Positions 1 through 5,967 of a stretch of DNA of 10,486 bases are shown piece after piece. The notes under the pieces were generated by a model that saw nothing but the letters and a program-made list of their open reading frames with translations, did no database searches and was not told where the DNA came from. Numbering within the stretch: the stretch's first letter is position 1; every line of letters begins with the position of its first letter. Made by a program: the position numbers and the translations under genes. This stretch comes from SAR86 cluster bacterium (lineage in GTDB: Bacteria > Pseudomonadota > Gammaproteobacteria > Pseudomonadales > Azotimanducaceae), in contig JABMOJ010000227.1 of the NCBI GenBank assembly GCA_013204195.1, forward strand, positions 1 through 10,486, given 5' to 3'.

Positions 1-1414
1 ACCCGATTGGGTGGTTGACGAAGTGTTTGAGTTGTTCGACAAACTCGGCGCAAATGATACGCAGTTAGATTTCCCCGTCATTTACGGTTCCGCCATTCAG
101 GGCCGTGCCGGTCTTTCAATGGATACCATTGGTGATGACTTGACCGCGTTGCTACAAGCGATACTGGACCATGTGCCAGAACCTGTCGTCGACGACGAAG
201 GTCCGTTGCAGATGCAAATCAGTGCACTGGACTATAATAGCTATGTCGGTGTTATTGGTCTTGGCCGTATTGCTCGGGGTAGCCTCAAGAAGGCCCAGCA
301 AGTGTCTGTTGTCGGTGCTGATGGTAAGGTCAGAAAAGGCAAAGTGCTGCAGGTTATGGGCTACGAGGGTCTAGATCGAGTTGAAGTTGATGGTGCCGAC
401 GCCGGCAATATCGTCTGCATCACGGGCATCGAAGGCCTGAAAATTTCAGATACCATCTGTCATCCAGATCATGTTGAGGCATTACCGCCGCTGGTGGTTG
501 ATGAGCCGACAATATCTATGACCTTCCAAGTGAATACGTCACCCTTTGCTGGCCGTGAAGGCAAATTTGTGACCAGTCGAAATATTCGTGAGCGCCTGGA
601 ACGTGAGTTAATTCATAATGTTGCCTTGCGAGTTGAAGACACCGACAGTGGCGATCGATTTAAAGTCTCTGGCCGCGGTGAATTACATCTGGCCGTATTG
701 ATCGAGACGATGCGTCGTGAAGGCTACGAGCTCGCCGTGGGTCGCCCTGAAGTGATCTTCAGAGAGGTTGAGGGCAAGCGTCAGGAGCCGTTTGAGAACG
801 TTTTGTTGGATGTTGAAGAAACACACCAAGGTTCAGTGATGGAAGAGCTGGGTCGGCGAAAGGGCGTTTTGGAGAACATGATTCCCGATGGCAAAGGCCG
901 GGTACGCATCGAATATCAAATTCCCACCCGTGGCTTGATTGGCTTTCGTGGTGCGTTTATGACCATGACCTCCGGTACCGGTATTATGACCAGTATCTTC
1001 TCCCATTACGGTAACGTGATGAGTCAGGACATGTCTAGTCGCACCAATGGCGTGCTGGTGTCTATGGCGAGTGGCAAGGCGTTGGCCTATGCTATCTGGA
1101 ACCTTCAATCCCGTGGGCGGATGTTTATTTTGCCGAACGAGGAAGTGTATGAAGGTATGGTGATTGGCCTGCACTCACGGGGTAATGATCTGATGGTTAA
1201 TCCGCTGAAGGGTAAGCAATTAACCAACGTACGTGCTTCCGGTACCGACGAGGCCATCATTCTCACCGGCGCTATTCGACACACGCTGGAACAGGCCATT
1301 GAGTTTATCGAAGACGATGAGTTGGTTGAGGTAACACCTACCAGTCTGCGAATGCGCAAGAAACTGCTGACTGAGAATGAACGTAAACGTGCGGGTCGTG
1401 ATAAAGTCGCATAA
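1..1414 (+). CDS. typA: Ribosome-associated GTPase TypA/BipA, 5' end cut off by window
   Basis: Translational GTPase of the EF-G/LepA type that binds the 70S ribosome and supports 50S assembly and growth under cold or other stress (family knowledge). The reading frame is open from base 2 (PDWVVDEVF...), so the GTG at base 11 is an internal valine and not a start. About 470 codons are visible. The E. coli protein has about 607 residues, so roughly the first 140 are missing, including the P-loop, switch regions and NKxD motif. What remains is the G5 motif (GSA, near visible residue 30), the beta-barrel domain (LDYNSYVGVIGLGRI), the EF-G III-like part (NTSPFAGREGKF, VSGRGELHL), the EF-G V-like part (HQGSVMEELG, RGLIGFRG) and the TypA-specific C-terminal domain (LTNVRASGTDEA, DDELVEVTP). 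It ends in a basic tail. The downstream peptidase-like gene begins 11 bases after its stop, suggesting co-transcription. Nothing looks damaged. Confidence 0.97.
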   Translation, partial: PDWVVDEVFELFDKLGANDTQLDFPVIYGSAIQGRAGLSMDTIGDDLTALLQAILDHVPEPVVDDEGPLQMQISALDYNSYVGVIGLGRIARGSLKKAQQVSVVGADGKVRKGKVLQVMGYEGLDRVEVDGADAGNIVCITGIEGLKISDTICHPDHVEALPPLVVDEPTISMTFQVNTSPFAGREGKFVTSRNIRERLERELIHNVALRVEDTDSGDRFKVSGRGELHLAVLIETMRREGYELAVGRPEVIFREVEGKRQEPFENVLLDVEETHQGSVMEELGRRKGVLENMIPDGKGRVRIEYQIPTRGLIGFRGAFMTMTSGTGIMTSIFSHYGNVMSQDMSSRTNGVLVSMASGKALAYAIWNLQSRGRMFILPNEEVYEGMVIGLHSRGNDLMVNPLKGKQLTNVRASGTDEAIILTGAIRHTLEQAIEFIEDDELVEVTPTSLRMRKKLLTENERKRAGRDKVA

Positions 1415-1425
1415 GGAAGACTTAG

Positions 1426-2391
1426 ATGCTGCCTCTGTATCCGGAAATCAAACCTTACGCCCGACACATGTTGGATGTAGATGACGTCCACTCTTTGTAT
1501 ATTGACGAGAGTGGTACGCCGGATGGTATTCCCGTGCTATTTGTTCATTCCGGACCGGGATCGGGCTGTGAGTTTAATAGCCGGTGCTTTTTCAATCCTG
1601 AGAAGTACCGGATTATCCTCTTCGATCAGCGTGGTTCAGGACGGTCTAAGCCCCATAGTGATATAACCAATAACACCTCTAGTGACCTTGTCGCTGACAT
1701 GGAAAAAATTCGAGTTTTCCTTGGTGTTGATAAATGGGTGCTGTTTGGAGGTGGATTCGGATCGATGCTCAGCTTGCTGTATGCCGAGGAGTTTGCTGCT
1801 AACGTTTTAGGTATGGTGCTGCGAGGCATATTCCTCGGACGGAAAGCGGATATAGATTGGATCTACCAGGATGGCGCTAATCGATTTTTCCCAGATCATT
1901 GGGAAGACTTCGAAAGCCCGATTCCCGTGTCTGAAAGAGATGACTACTTGGCTGCTTATAATCGCCGTATTAATGGTGCTGATGAGTTGGCGCGAATGGG
2001 GGCCGCGAAAGCCTGGTCCCGTTGGGAGGCTGACTGCTCATCTTTAGAGCCGAACCCTCGTTTGGTCAAACACTTCACTGATCCTCATCGGGCTATGGCC
2101 CGAAGTCGTATCGGCTTACACTATTTCACCAACGATTGTTTTTTGGCTGACAATCAGATTCTGAATAACGTCAGCAGTATCAGTGATGTGCCTGGTATTA
2201 TCGTCCATGGTCGTTACGATATTTTGTGCCCGGTAAAGAATGCTCATGAACTGCATGCAGCTTGGCCTATATCGCAAGTCTATCTGGTGCGCGAGGCGGG
2301 TCACTCTGCTACTGAGCATGCGTTGATTGATGCCTTGGTTCGAGCCACCCGTGATATGGCATTACGCTTCGAGTCAGATTTCAGCGTCTAG
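1426..2391 (+). CDS. pip: Proline iminopeptidase homologue (alpha/beta hydrolase, S33 family) lacking the catalytic serine
   Basis: Family members remove N-terminal proline from peptides in the cytoplasm using a Ser-Asp-His triad. At 321 aa it has the usual length, and family landmarks are present throughout: an N-terminus close to LYPEIKPYARH, DQRGSGRS (67-74), LRGIFLGR (132-139), AAKAWSRWE (193-201), HGRYD (261-265) and EAGH (290-293). The nucleophile elbow, normally GGSWGS, reads GGGFGS at 108-113, so the serine at 110 is glycine. The oxyanion motif HGGPG reads HSGPG (41-45). Triad Asp265 and His293 remain. Codon 110 is GGA, at least two base changes from any serine codon, so a single miscall does not explain it. 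The ORF is otherwise clean. The start is ATG 1426, with AGGAAG at 1414-1419 six bases upstream and overlapping the typA stop. dtd follows after 12 bases. I infer a pseudoenzyme or altered activity; family membership itself is secure. Confidence 0.93.
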   Translation: MLPLYPEIKPYARHMLDVDDVHSLYIDESGTPDGIPVLFVHSGPGSGCEFNSRCFFNPEKYRIILFDQRGSGRSKPHSDITNNTSSDLVADMEKIRVFLGVDKWVLFGGGFGSMLSLLYAEEFAANVLGMVLRGIFLGRKADIDWIYQDGANRFFPDHWEDFESPIPVSERDDYLAAYNRRINGADELARMGAAKAWSRWEADCSSLEPNPRLVKHFTDPHRAMARSRIGLHYFTNDCFLADNQILNNVSSISDVPGIIVHGRYDILCPVKNAHELHAAWPISQVYLVREAGHSATEHALIDALVRATRDMALRFESDFSV

Positions 2392-2403
2392 GACATTGAA
2401 GCA

Positions 2404-2850
2404 ATGCGAGCCCTGATCCAACGAGTCAGCTACGCCCGAGTTCTGGTTGATGATGCCGTCGTCGGAGAAATTGAGCGTGGTATTCTCTTGTTTTTAGCGA
2501 TCCAGAAGGGTGATTCCGCCGCTCAAATTGATAGATTGCTCAATAAGGTGCTTGCCTACAGGATATTTCCTGATGCGGTTGGGCATATGAATTTAGCCTT
2601 GTCAGAGATATCCGGGGGGCTGTTGGTTGTTTCGCAATTCACCTTGGCCGCAGATACGCGCAAGGGGCTACGCCCATCTTTTTCTTCAGCGACGCCACCC
2701 ATAGAAGCCGAAGTGCTGTACGACGACTTTGTAAGTCGAGCACGCCAGCGGTGCGAGCAGGTGGCAACCGGCCGGTTTGGTGCTGATATGAAAGTTCAGC
2801 TCGAAAACGACGGTCCGGTTACCTTCCTGCTAGAGGTTAACGACCTATAA
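2404..2850 (+). CDS. dtd: D-aminoacyl-tRNA deacylase (DTD)
   Basis: Cytoplasmic homodimer that hydrolyses D-amino acids (and glycine mischarged on tRNA-Ala) from tRNA, a proofreading step that keeps D-residues out of proteins (family knowledge). At 148 aa it is close to the family's usual ~145. Both active-site signatures are visible: SQFTL at 77-81, and the NxGPxT loop as NDGPVT at 135-140, which carries the Gly-cis-Pro used for chiral selection. The N-terminus MRALIQRVS is typical. The ATG at 2404 lies 12 bases after the pip stop; AGGA at 2390-2393 is a modest ribosome site about 10 bases upstream. pip next to dtd is, as I recall, also the order in Pseudomonas. The last 14 bases overlap the 3' end of the convergent crotonase gene, and the stop codon sits in the loop of a small inverted repeat. 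Confidence 0.96.
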   Translation: MRALIQRVSYARVLVDDAVVGEIERGILLFLAIQKGDSAAQIDRLLNKVLAYRIFPDAVGHMNLALSEISGGLLVVSQFTLAADTRKGLRPSFSSATPPIEAEVLYDDFVSRARQRCEQVATGRFGADMKVQLENDGPVTFLLEVNDL

Positions 2851-3658
2851 AGGTCGGCTCACGTTTCTCAACGAAGGCCTTTGCTGCCTCTTTGTGGTCT
2901 TGAGTTTGGCCCGTGTGAACATGGTGAGTGGCTTCGAGGTCCAGGCAGTCATCAACATCGCCAGACACAGCCCGATTCAAATTCTCTTTCATATAGCGGA
3001 AAGCGACTGTTGGGCCTGCGGCTATCTTGTTGGCTATTTCCATGGCTTTTGCCATCAGTTCTTCTGGTTCGCAAACCCAATTGGTTAAACCCAGCTGAAG
3101 TGCTTCCGCTGCGCTAACGCGCTCAGATAAAAAATACAGTTGGCGAGCTTTGGCGGCGCCAATCAGTTGAGTCATAAAGTAGGTGCCGCCGTAGTCGCCA
3201 GAAAAGCCGACGCGTGCAAACGCGGTGGTCATAATGGCGGTGCTGCTCATGACGCGCAAGTCGCAGGCCAGAGCCAGAGACAGACCGGCGCCCGCTGCGG
3301 CGCCAGGCAATGCGGCTATTGTCGGTTTTGGCATCTTGTAGAGTTTGCCGGCCGTAGCGCGTTGGTTGACGCGCTGCTGATGAATCGCGCCGTCGATCGT
3401 CGAGTCGCCTACGGTTCCATCGCCAGATGCCGCCATGCCTTTGACATCGCCGCCGGCACAAAAACCTTTGCCAGCACCAGTGAGAACAATGCACTTTACT
3501 GCTGGATTGAGTTCGAGGTCTGCGAGCAGGGTTTGCAGTGCGGCATTCATTTCGCCAGACATGGCGTTGCGAGCCTCGGGCCGGTTTAATGTCAGGACGG
3601 CAACGCCGTTTTCCAGACTAGCCAAGAGATCATTTGTGCCGGTATCGATTGTACTCAT
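2837..3658 (-). CDS. Crotonase-family enoyl-CoA hydratase/isomerase-like protein
   Basis: A 273-aa crotonase-fold acyl-CoA enzyme, probably cytoplasmic. Visible are the CoA and oxyanion-hole segment KGFCAGGD (64-71), the second oxyanion segment around G123-G125 in GAAAGAGLSLALACDL, the C-terminal helical region, and the end EPTFIGR. Aligned by eye with rat mitochondrial hydratase, Glu144 corresponds to Ser127 and Glu164 to about Phe147, so both hydratase glutamates are absent. Instead there is an Asp in SGDYGGTY (Asp155), the place where PaaG-type isomerases have a functional Asp. An isomerase or other crotonase reaction is therefore likelier than simple hydration; the substrate cannot be read from the sequence. 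The start is ATG 3658, with a strong GAGGAAG ribosome site (3664-3670) five bases upstream. It lies 110 bases downstream of tatC with its own candidate promoter. Its 3' end overlaps dtd by 14 bases. Confidence 0.9.
   Translation of the reverse strand: MSTIDTGTNDLLASLENGVAVLTLNRPEARNAMSGEMNAALQTLLADLELNPAVKCIVLTGAGKGFCAGGDVKGMAASGDGTVGDSTIDGAIHQQRVNQRATAGKLYKMPKPTIAALPGAAAGAGLSLALACDLRVMSSTAIMTTAFARVGFSGDYGGTYFMTQLIGAAKARQLYFLSERVSAAEALQLGLTNWVCEPEELMAKAMEIANKIAAGPTVAFRYMKENLNRAVSGDVDDCLDLEATHHVHTGQTQDHKEAAKAFVEKREPTFIGR
2841..2856. terminator. Small perfect inverted repeat at the convergent gene ends
   Basis: A 6-bp stem (CGACCT at 2841-2846 with AGGTCG at 2851-2856) encloses a 4-base loop, ATAA. 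The repeat spans the dtd stop codon and the last codons of the opposing crotonase gene, so it would form in both transcripts. It could be a shared bidirectional end or a stop point for converging polymerases. Neither strand has a following T-run, and the stem is short, so it is not a textbook intrinsic terminator. Confidence 0.3.
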
Positions 3659-3709
3659 GATAACTTCCTCAAAGGTTAATAAAATTCTGGTGGGTGATTC
3701 TCGGCCTTC

Positions 3710-3738
3710 AAAATAGATTGTCAGCCCCGGGATGGCAA
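3710..3738 (-). promoter_or_regulatory. Candidate sigma-70 promoter for the crotonase gene
   Basis: On the - strand, TTGCCA (3738-3733, five of six matches to the -35 consensus) is followed after exactly 17 bases by TATTTT (3715-3710, four of six matches to the -10). It lies inside the 110-base gap between tatC and the crotonase gene, about 50 bases upstream of the latter's start. This suggests the gene is transcribed separately from the tat operon. No operator-like palindrome is obvious beyond a short CCCGGG in the spacer. Confidence 0.45.
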
Positions 3739-3768
3739 GTATCGTCGCTGTTAATTGTTGGCGATTGA

Positions 3769-4533
3769 TTATTCAACGGGTTGTCTGTCGCGAATCAATG
3801 TGGCAAATAAGATACCAACTTCAAACAAGACCCACATGGGCAATGCCAGCAGTAGCTGGGAGATGACATCCGGCGGTGTGAGTAACATGCCAACGACGAA
3901 GCAGCCGACAACGACGTAAGGCCGCTTTTTGCGTAGGTTCTCCACAGTGGTCGCGCCGGTCCAAACCAGCAGGAGTGTGGCGATGGGGATTTCAAATGCC
4001 AGGCCAAAGGCAAAAAACAGCTTCAGGACGAAGTCTAGGTAGCGATTGATATCCGTCATGACCGTGACGCCTGCCGGCGCTGCGCTGGTAAAAAAGCCAA
4101 AAATTAATGGAAACACAACATAAAAAGCAAACGCAATGCCGCCGTAGAACAGTAGCACGCTCGAGGTCAGTAGCGGAATTGCCAGTCGCTTTTCGCTGGA
4201 GTAAAGGCCAGGTGCAATGAAGCTCCAGAGCTGGTGGAGAATATAAGGAATGGCAATAAAAATCGCTAAGACCAGGGTCAGCTTAAACGGTGTCAGGAAA
4301 GGGGACGCGACTTCTGTTGCGATCATGGTGGCGCCCTCTGGCAGATAGGCCCGCAGAGGTTCGGATATGTAGCTGTAAAGGTCGTTCGCGAAATAGAACA
4401 AAGGCAGGAAGATAATGACGACCGATGCCAGGCTGTGCAGAATTCTGGTTCGCAGCTCAATAAGATGTTCGATCAGAGTTTGGCCCGGATCGCCCGGTTC
4501 AGCCTCCGGTGTCAGGTCGTTTGGTTTCGTCAC
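3769..4533 (-). CDS. tatC: Sec-independent protein translocase subunit TatC
   Basis: Inner-membrane core of the twin-arginine translocase; it recognises the RR signal peptide of folded, often cofactor-bearing, substrates. At 254 aa with six hydrophobic segments, it matches the family. Signature regions are HLIELR (23-28), the first periplasmic loop [11 protein letters not shown] (69-79), [12 protein letters not shown] (105-116), with Glu114 at the position of E. coli Glu103 in the signal-peptide site, FAFEIP-type Glu181 in FGLAFEIP (176-183; E. coli Glu170), and LTPPD (218-222). The start is GTG 4533, lying 35 bases inside tatB, which implies translational coupling; no strong ribosome site is visible there. 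The N-terminal tail before HLIELR is rather long and acidic, so a start further inside cannot be excluded, but no better ATG with a ribosome site is evident. All key residues seem intact. Confidence 0.97.
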   Translation of the reverse strand: MTKPNDLTPEAEPGDPGQTLIEHLIELRTRILHSLASVVIIFLPLFYFANDLYSYISEPLRAYLPEGATMIATEVASPFLTPFKLTLVLAIFIAIPYILHQLWSFIAPGLYSSEKRLAIPLLTSSVLLFYGGIAFAFYVVFPLIFGFFTSAAPAGVTVMTDINRYLDFVLKLFFAFGLAFEIPIATLLLVWTGATTVENLRKKRPYVVVGCFVVGMLLTPPDVISQLLLALPMWVLFEVGILFATLIRDRQPVE

Positions 4534-4870
4534 GGGTGGGCTCGGTGATGGATGGAGGGTCAGTTTTGTTCAGGGTCTGCGACGCATGTTTGATTTCGGT
4601 CAGAGTTTTATCGGTCTTGTTGACGACGCTCTGGAGCTGTTGGCGGGTTTCTTCGAGTCCTTTCATGATGGATTCGTTGTGGAGTTGTTGACGGATATCG
4701 TCAGCACCGATCTCGTTTTCTATGTCAGTACGAATATTGGCAAGGCTACTTCGTAGTCGCCCCACCCATAGGAAAAGGGTCCGTAGGGTTTCGGGTAGTT
4801 TGTCAGGTCCGATCACCAGCAGCGCGACGATGCTGACGACGATCAGTTCGGGAAAGCCTATGTCAAACAT
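4499..4870 (-). CDS. tatB: Sec-independent protein translocase subunit TatB
   Basis: Forms the substrate-receptor complex with TatC in the inner membrane. The N-terminus MFDIGFPEL is the TatB hallmark with Glu8. A single membrane span (about 5-20) ends at the GP hinge (21-22), followed by an amphipathic helix (about 25-60) and a polar, probably coiled-coil region rich in Gln, Glu and Lys (60-105). The tail is hydrophilic. At 123 aa it is within the usual range. The start is ATG 4870, six bases after the tatA stop. The 3' end overlaps tatC by 35 bases. Confidence 0.96.
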   Translation of the reverse strand: MFDIGFPELIVVSIVALLVIGPDKLPETLRTLFLWVGRLRSSLANIRTDIENEIGADDIRQQLHNESIMKGLEETRQQLQSVVNKTDKTLTEIKHASQTLNKTDPPSITEPTRDETKRPDTGG

Positions 4871-4876
4871 GTCAGA

Positions 4877-5116
4877 TCAACTATCTTTTTTCGACTCGAC
4901 AGGTTCTTTACTGTCGGCACTGATACTGGCGCTGATATTGTCGCCAGGTTTCTCTTCGTCGGCCAGCAATTCGGTCTTGTCGCCGTCGTTGTCGATGGCG
5001 TTTCTGAAGCCCTTAATCGCTGATCCAAGATCGTTACCTAGGGATTTTATTTTGGTGGTACCAAACAGTAGGACCACAATCAGCAGCACCACCAATAGCT
5101 CGGGTATTCCAGGCAT
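4877..5116 (-). CDS. tatA: Sec-independent protein translocase subunit TatA
   Basis: Pore- or membrane-thinning subunit that oligomerises on the TatBC receptor. The 79-aa protein has one membrane span (about 4-18), the FG hinge (18-19), an amphipathic helix with the diagnostic [18 protein letters not shown] stretch (24-41) and a charged, disordered tail. The polar residue in the span is Glu6 (GIPELL), where E. coli TatA has Gln8 after IxIW; this gives its N-terminus a TatB-like look, but the GT(T)K hinge and LGxDLGxAIKGF helix assign it to TatA. The ATG at 5116 is preceded by GGAGGAA at 5123-5129, six bases upstream and inside the last codons of hisE, which lies only 3 bases away. Expression is therefore probably coupled to hisE. 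Confidence 0.95.
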   Translation of the reverse strand: MPGIPELLVVLLIVVLLFGTTKIKSLGNDLGSAIKGFRNAIDNDGDKTELLADEEKPGDNISASISADSKEPVESKKDS

Positions 5117-5119
5117 AAT

Positions 5120-5473
5120 TCATTCCTCCAGTTTTTGTTCGCGCGTTACTGTTGGCTGGCGCGCGGCCTTCTCATCAATTCCTGACGTTCCAAACCTGTC
5201 TTCAAGCTCGCGCAACAGGTCATCAGCGTCAAGGTTCAGGTGACTCAACATCACGAGACTATGAAACCACAAATCAGCGGTTTCCTTAATGACCGCGATC
5301 GGGTCGAGACCCGCGTCCTTGGCCGCGATAATGGTCTCTGTTGCTTCTTCGCCAACCTTTTCCAGAATCTTATTCAGACCCTTGGCATGTAGGCTCGCGA
5401 CATAAGATGTTGCCGGGTCTGCGGCTTTTCGGTCTTCCAGTGTCGCTGCCAGGCGTTTGATGATGTCGCTCAT
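5120..5473 (-). CDS. hisE: Phosphoribosyl-ATP pyrophosphatase HisE
   Basis: Second step of histidine synthesis: phosphoribosyl-ATP to phosphoribosyl-AMP plus pyrophosphate, in the cytoplasm. The 117-aa all-helical MazG-like protein shows the metal-binding pattern: [14 protein letters not shown], with Glu42, Glu43 and Glu46, and KETADLWFH, with Glu64 and Asp67. The C-terminal 20 residues are a charged extension. The ATG at 5473 overlaps the hisI stop by 4 bases (ATGA), and GGAG at 5482-5485 is a suitable ribosome site, so the pair is translationally coupled. In enterobacteria these activities are fused as HisIE; here they are separate, as in Pseudomonas. Confidence 0.96.
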   Translation of the reverse strand: MSDIIKRLAATLEDRKAADPATSYVASLHAKGLNKILEKVGEEATETIIAAKDAGLDPIAVIKETADLWFHSLVMLSHLNLDADDLLRELEDRFGTSGIDEKAARQPTVTREQKLEE

Positions 5474-5871
5474 GTATAAATCTCCGCCGGTGGCTTAATC
5501 ACAGGGTCGACGGTTTGCCATTCACCATTTTTTAAAATCCGGTAGAAGCAGGACTGTCTGCCGGTATGGCAGGCGATACCGCCGGTCTGTTGCACTCGCA
5601 ATATTATCACATCGCTGTCACAGTCGAGCCTGACTTCGGTAACGATCTGCTGATGACCGGATTCTTCGCCCTTATGCCATAATTTTTGTCGTGAGCGTGA
5701 CCAATAAACGGCATGACCGCTGGTGAGGGTTGCCTGCAAGGCGTCCTTGTTCATCCAGGCCACCATTAAGATTCGCTCACTACTGGCGTCCTGCGCGATG
5801 GCCGGTATCAGGCCCTGGCTGTCGAACTGAATTTCCTCTAGCCAGGCAGTGTCTGTGGGTGTACTCGACAT
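5470..5871 (-). CDS. hisI: Phosphoribosyl-AMP cyclohydrolase HisI
   Basis: Third step of histidine synthesis: opens the adenine ring of phosphoribosyl-AMP using zinc, with magnesium. With a start at ATG 5871 the protein has 133 aa. Motifs are AWLEEI near the N-terminus, MVAWMN (36-41), YWSRSR (56-61), KGEESGH (67-73), the metal cluster DCDSD (83-87) and [12 protein letters not shown] (97-108). The zinc cysteines are Cys84, Cys101 and Cys108. The frame stays open to a GTG at 5901, directly after an in-frame stop, adding ten residues. Neither start has a clear ribosome site; the ATG fits the family's usual N-terminus better. The 96 bases between it and the ubiB stop hold no recognisable terminator, so read-through from ubiB is plausible. 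Confidence 0.95.
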   Translation of the reverse strand: MSSTPTDTAWLEEIQFDSQGLIPAIAQDASSERILMVAWMNKDALQATLTSGHAVYWSRSRQKLWHKGEESGHQQIVTEVRLDCDSDVIILRVQQTGGIACHTGRQSCFYRILKNGEWQTVDPVIKPPAEIYT

Positions 5872-5967
5872 AGATCGTGAACCATCAGAAGTTAAAGCCA
5901 CTCATGACGTATGGGTGGGTTGTGGGGTCGCCGATTTGGTGGCGCGAAAGTCTTCGAGAATACCATG

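Noticed and set aside
11..1414. GTG at base 11 as the start of a short 467-codon GTPase
   Set aside because: The frame is open upstream to the window edge and encodes the expected TypA residues PDW, so the gene is simply cut by the window.
3140..3589. 149-codon + strand frame opposite the crotonase gene
   Set aside because: It is a complementary-frame shadow; the - strand frame has clear crotonase motifs.
4499..4533. 35-base tatB/tatC overlap as a possible frameshift or fusion
   Set aside because: Both proteins have complete, family-like ends, and overlapping tat genes are common, so this is ordinary coupling.
4722..5243. 173-codon + strand frame across tatB, tatA and hisE
   Set aside because: It is serine-rich shadow translation opposite three confidently identified genes, with no ribosome site or family signal.
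5872..5901. Ten-residue HisI extension from GTG 5901
   Set aside because: It has no ribosome site and adds residues absent from the family. It cannot be excluded, but ATG 5871 is preferred.
5892..5966. 24-codon ORF (ATG at 5966, - strand) between ubiB and hisI
   Set aside because: No ribosome site, a proline- and arginine-rich composition typical of random frames, and no recognisable family.
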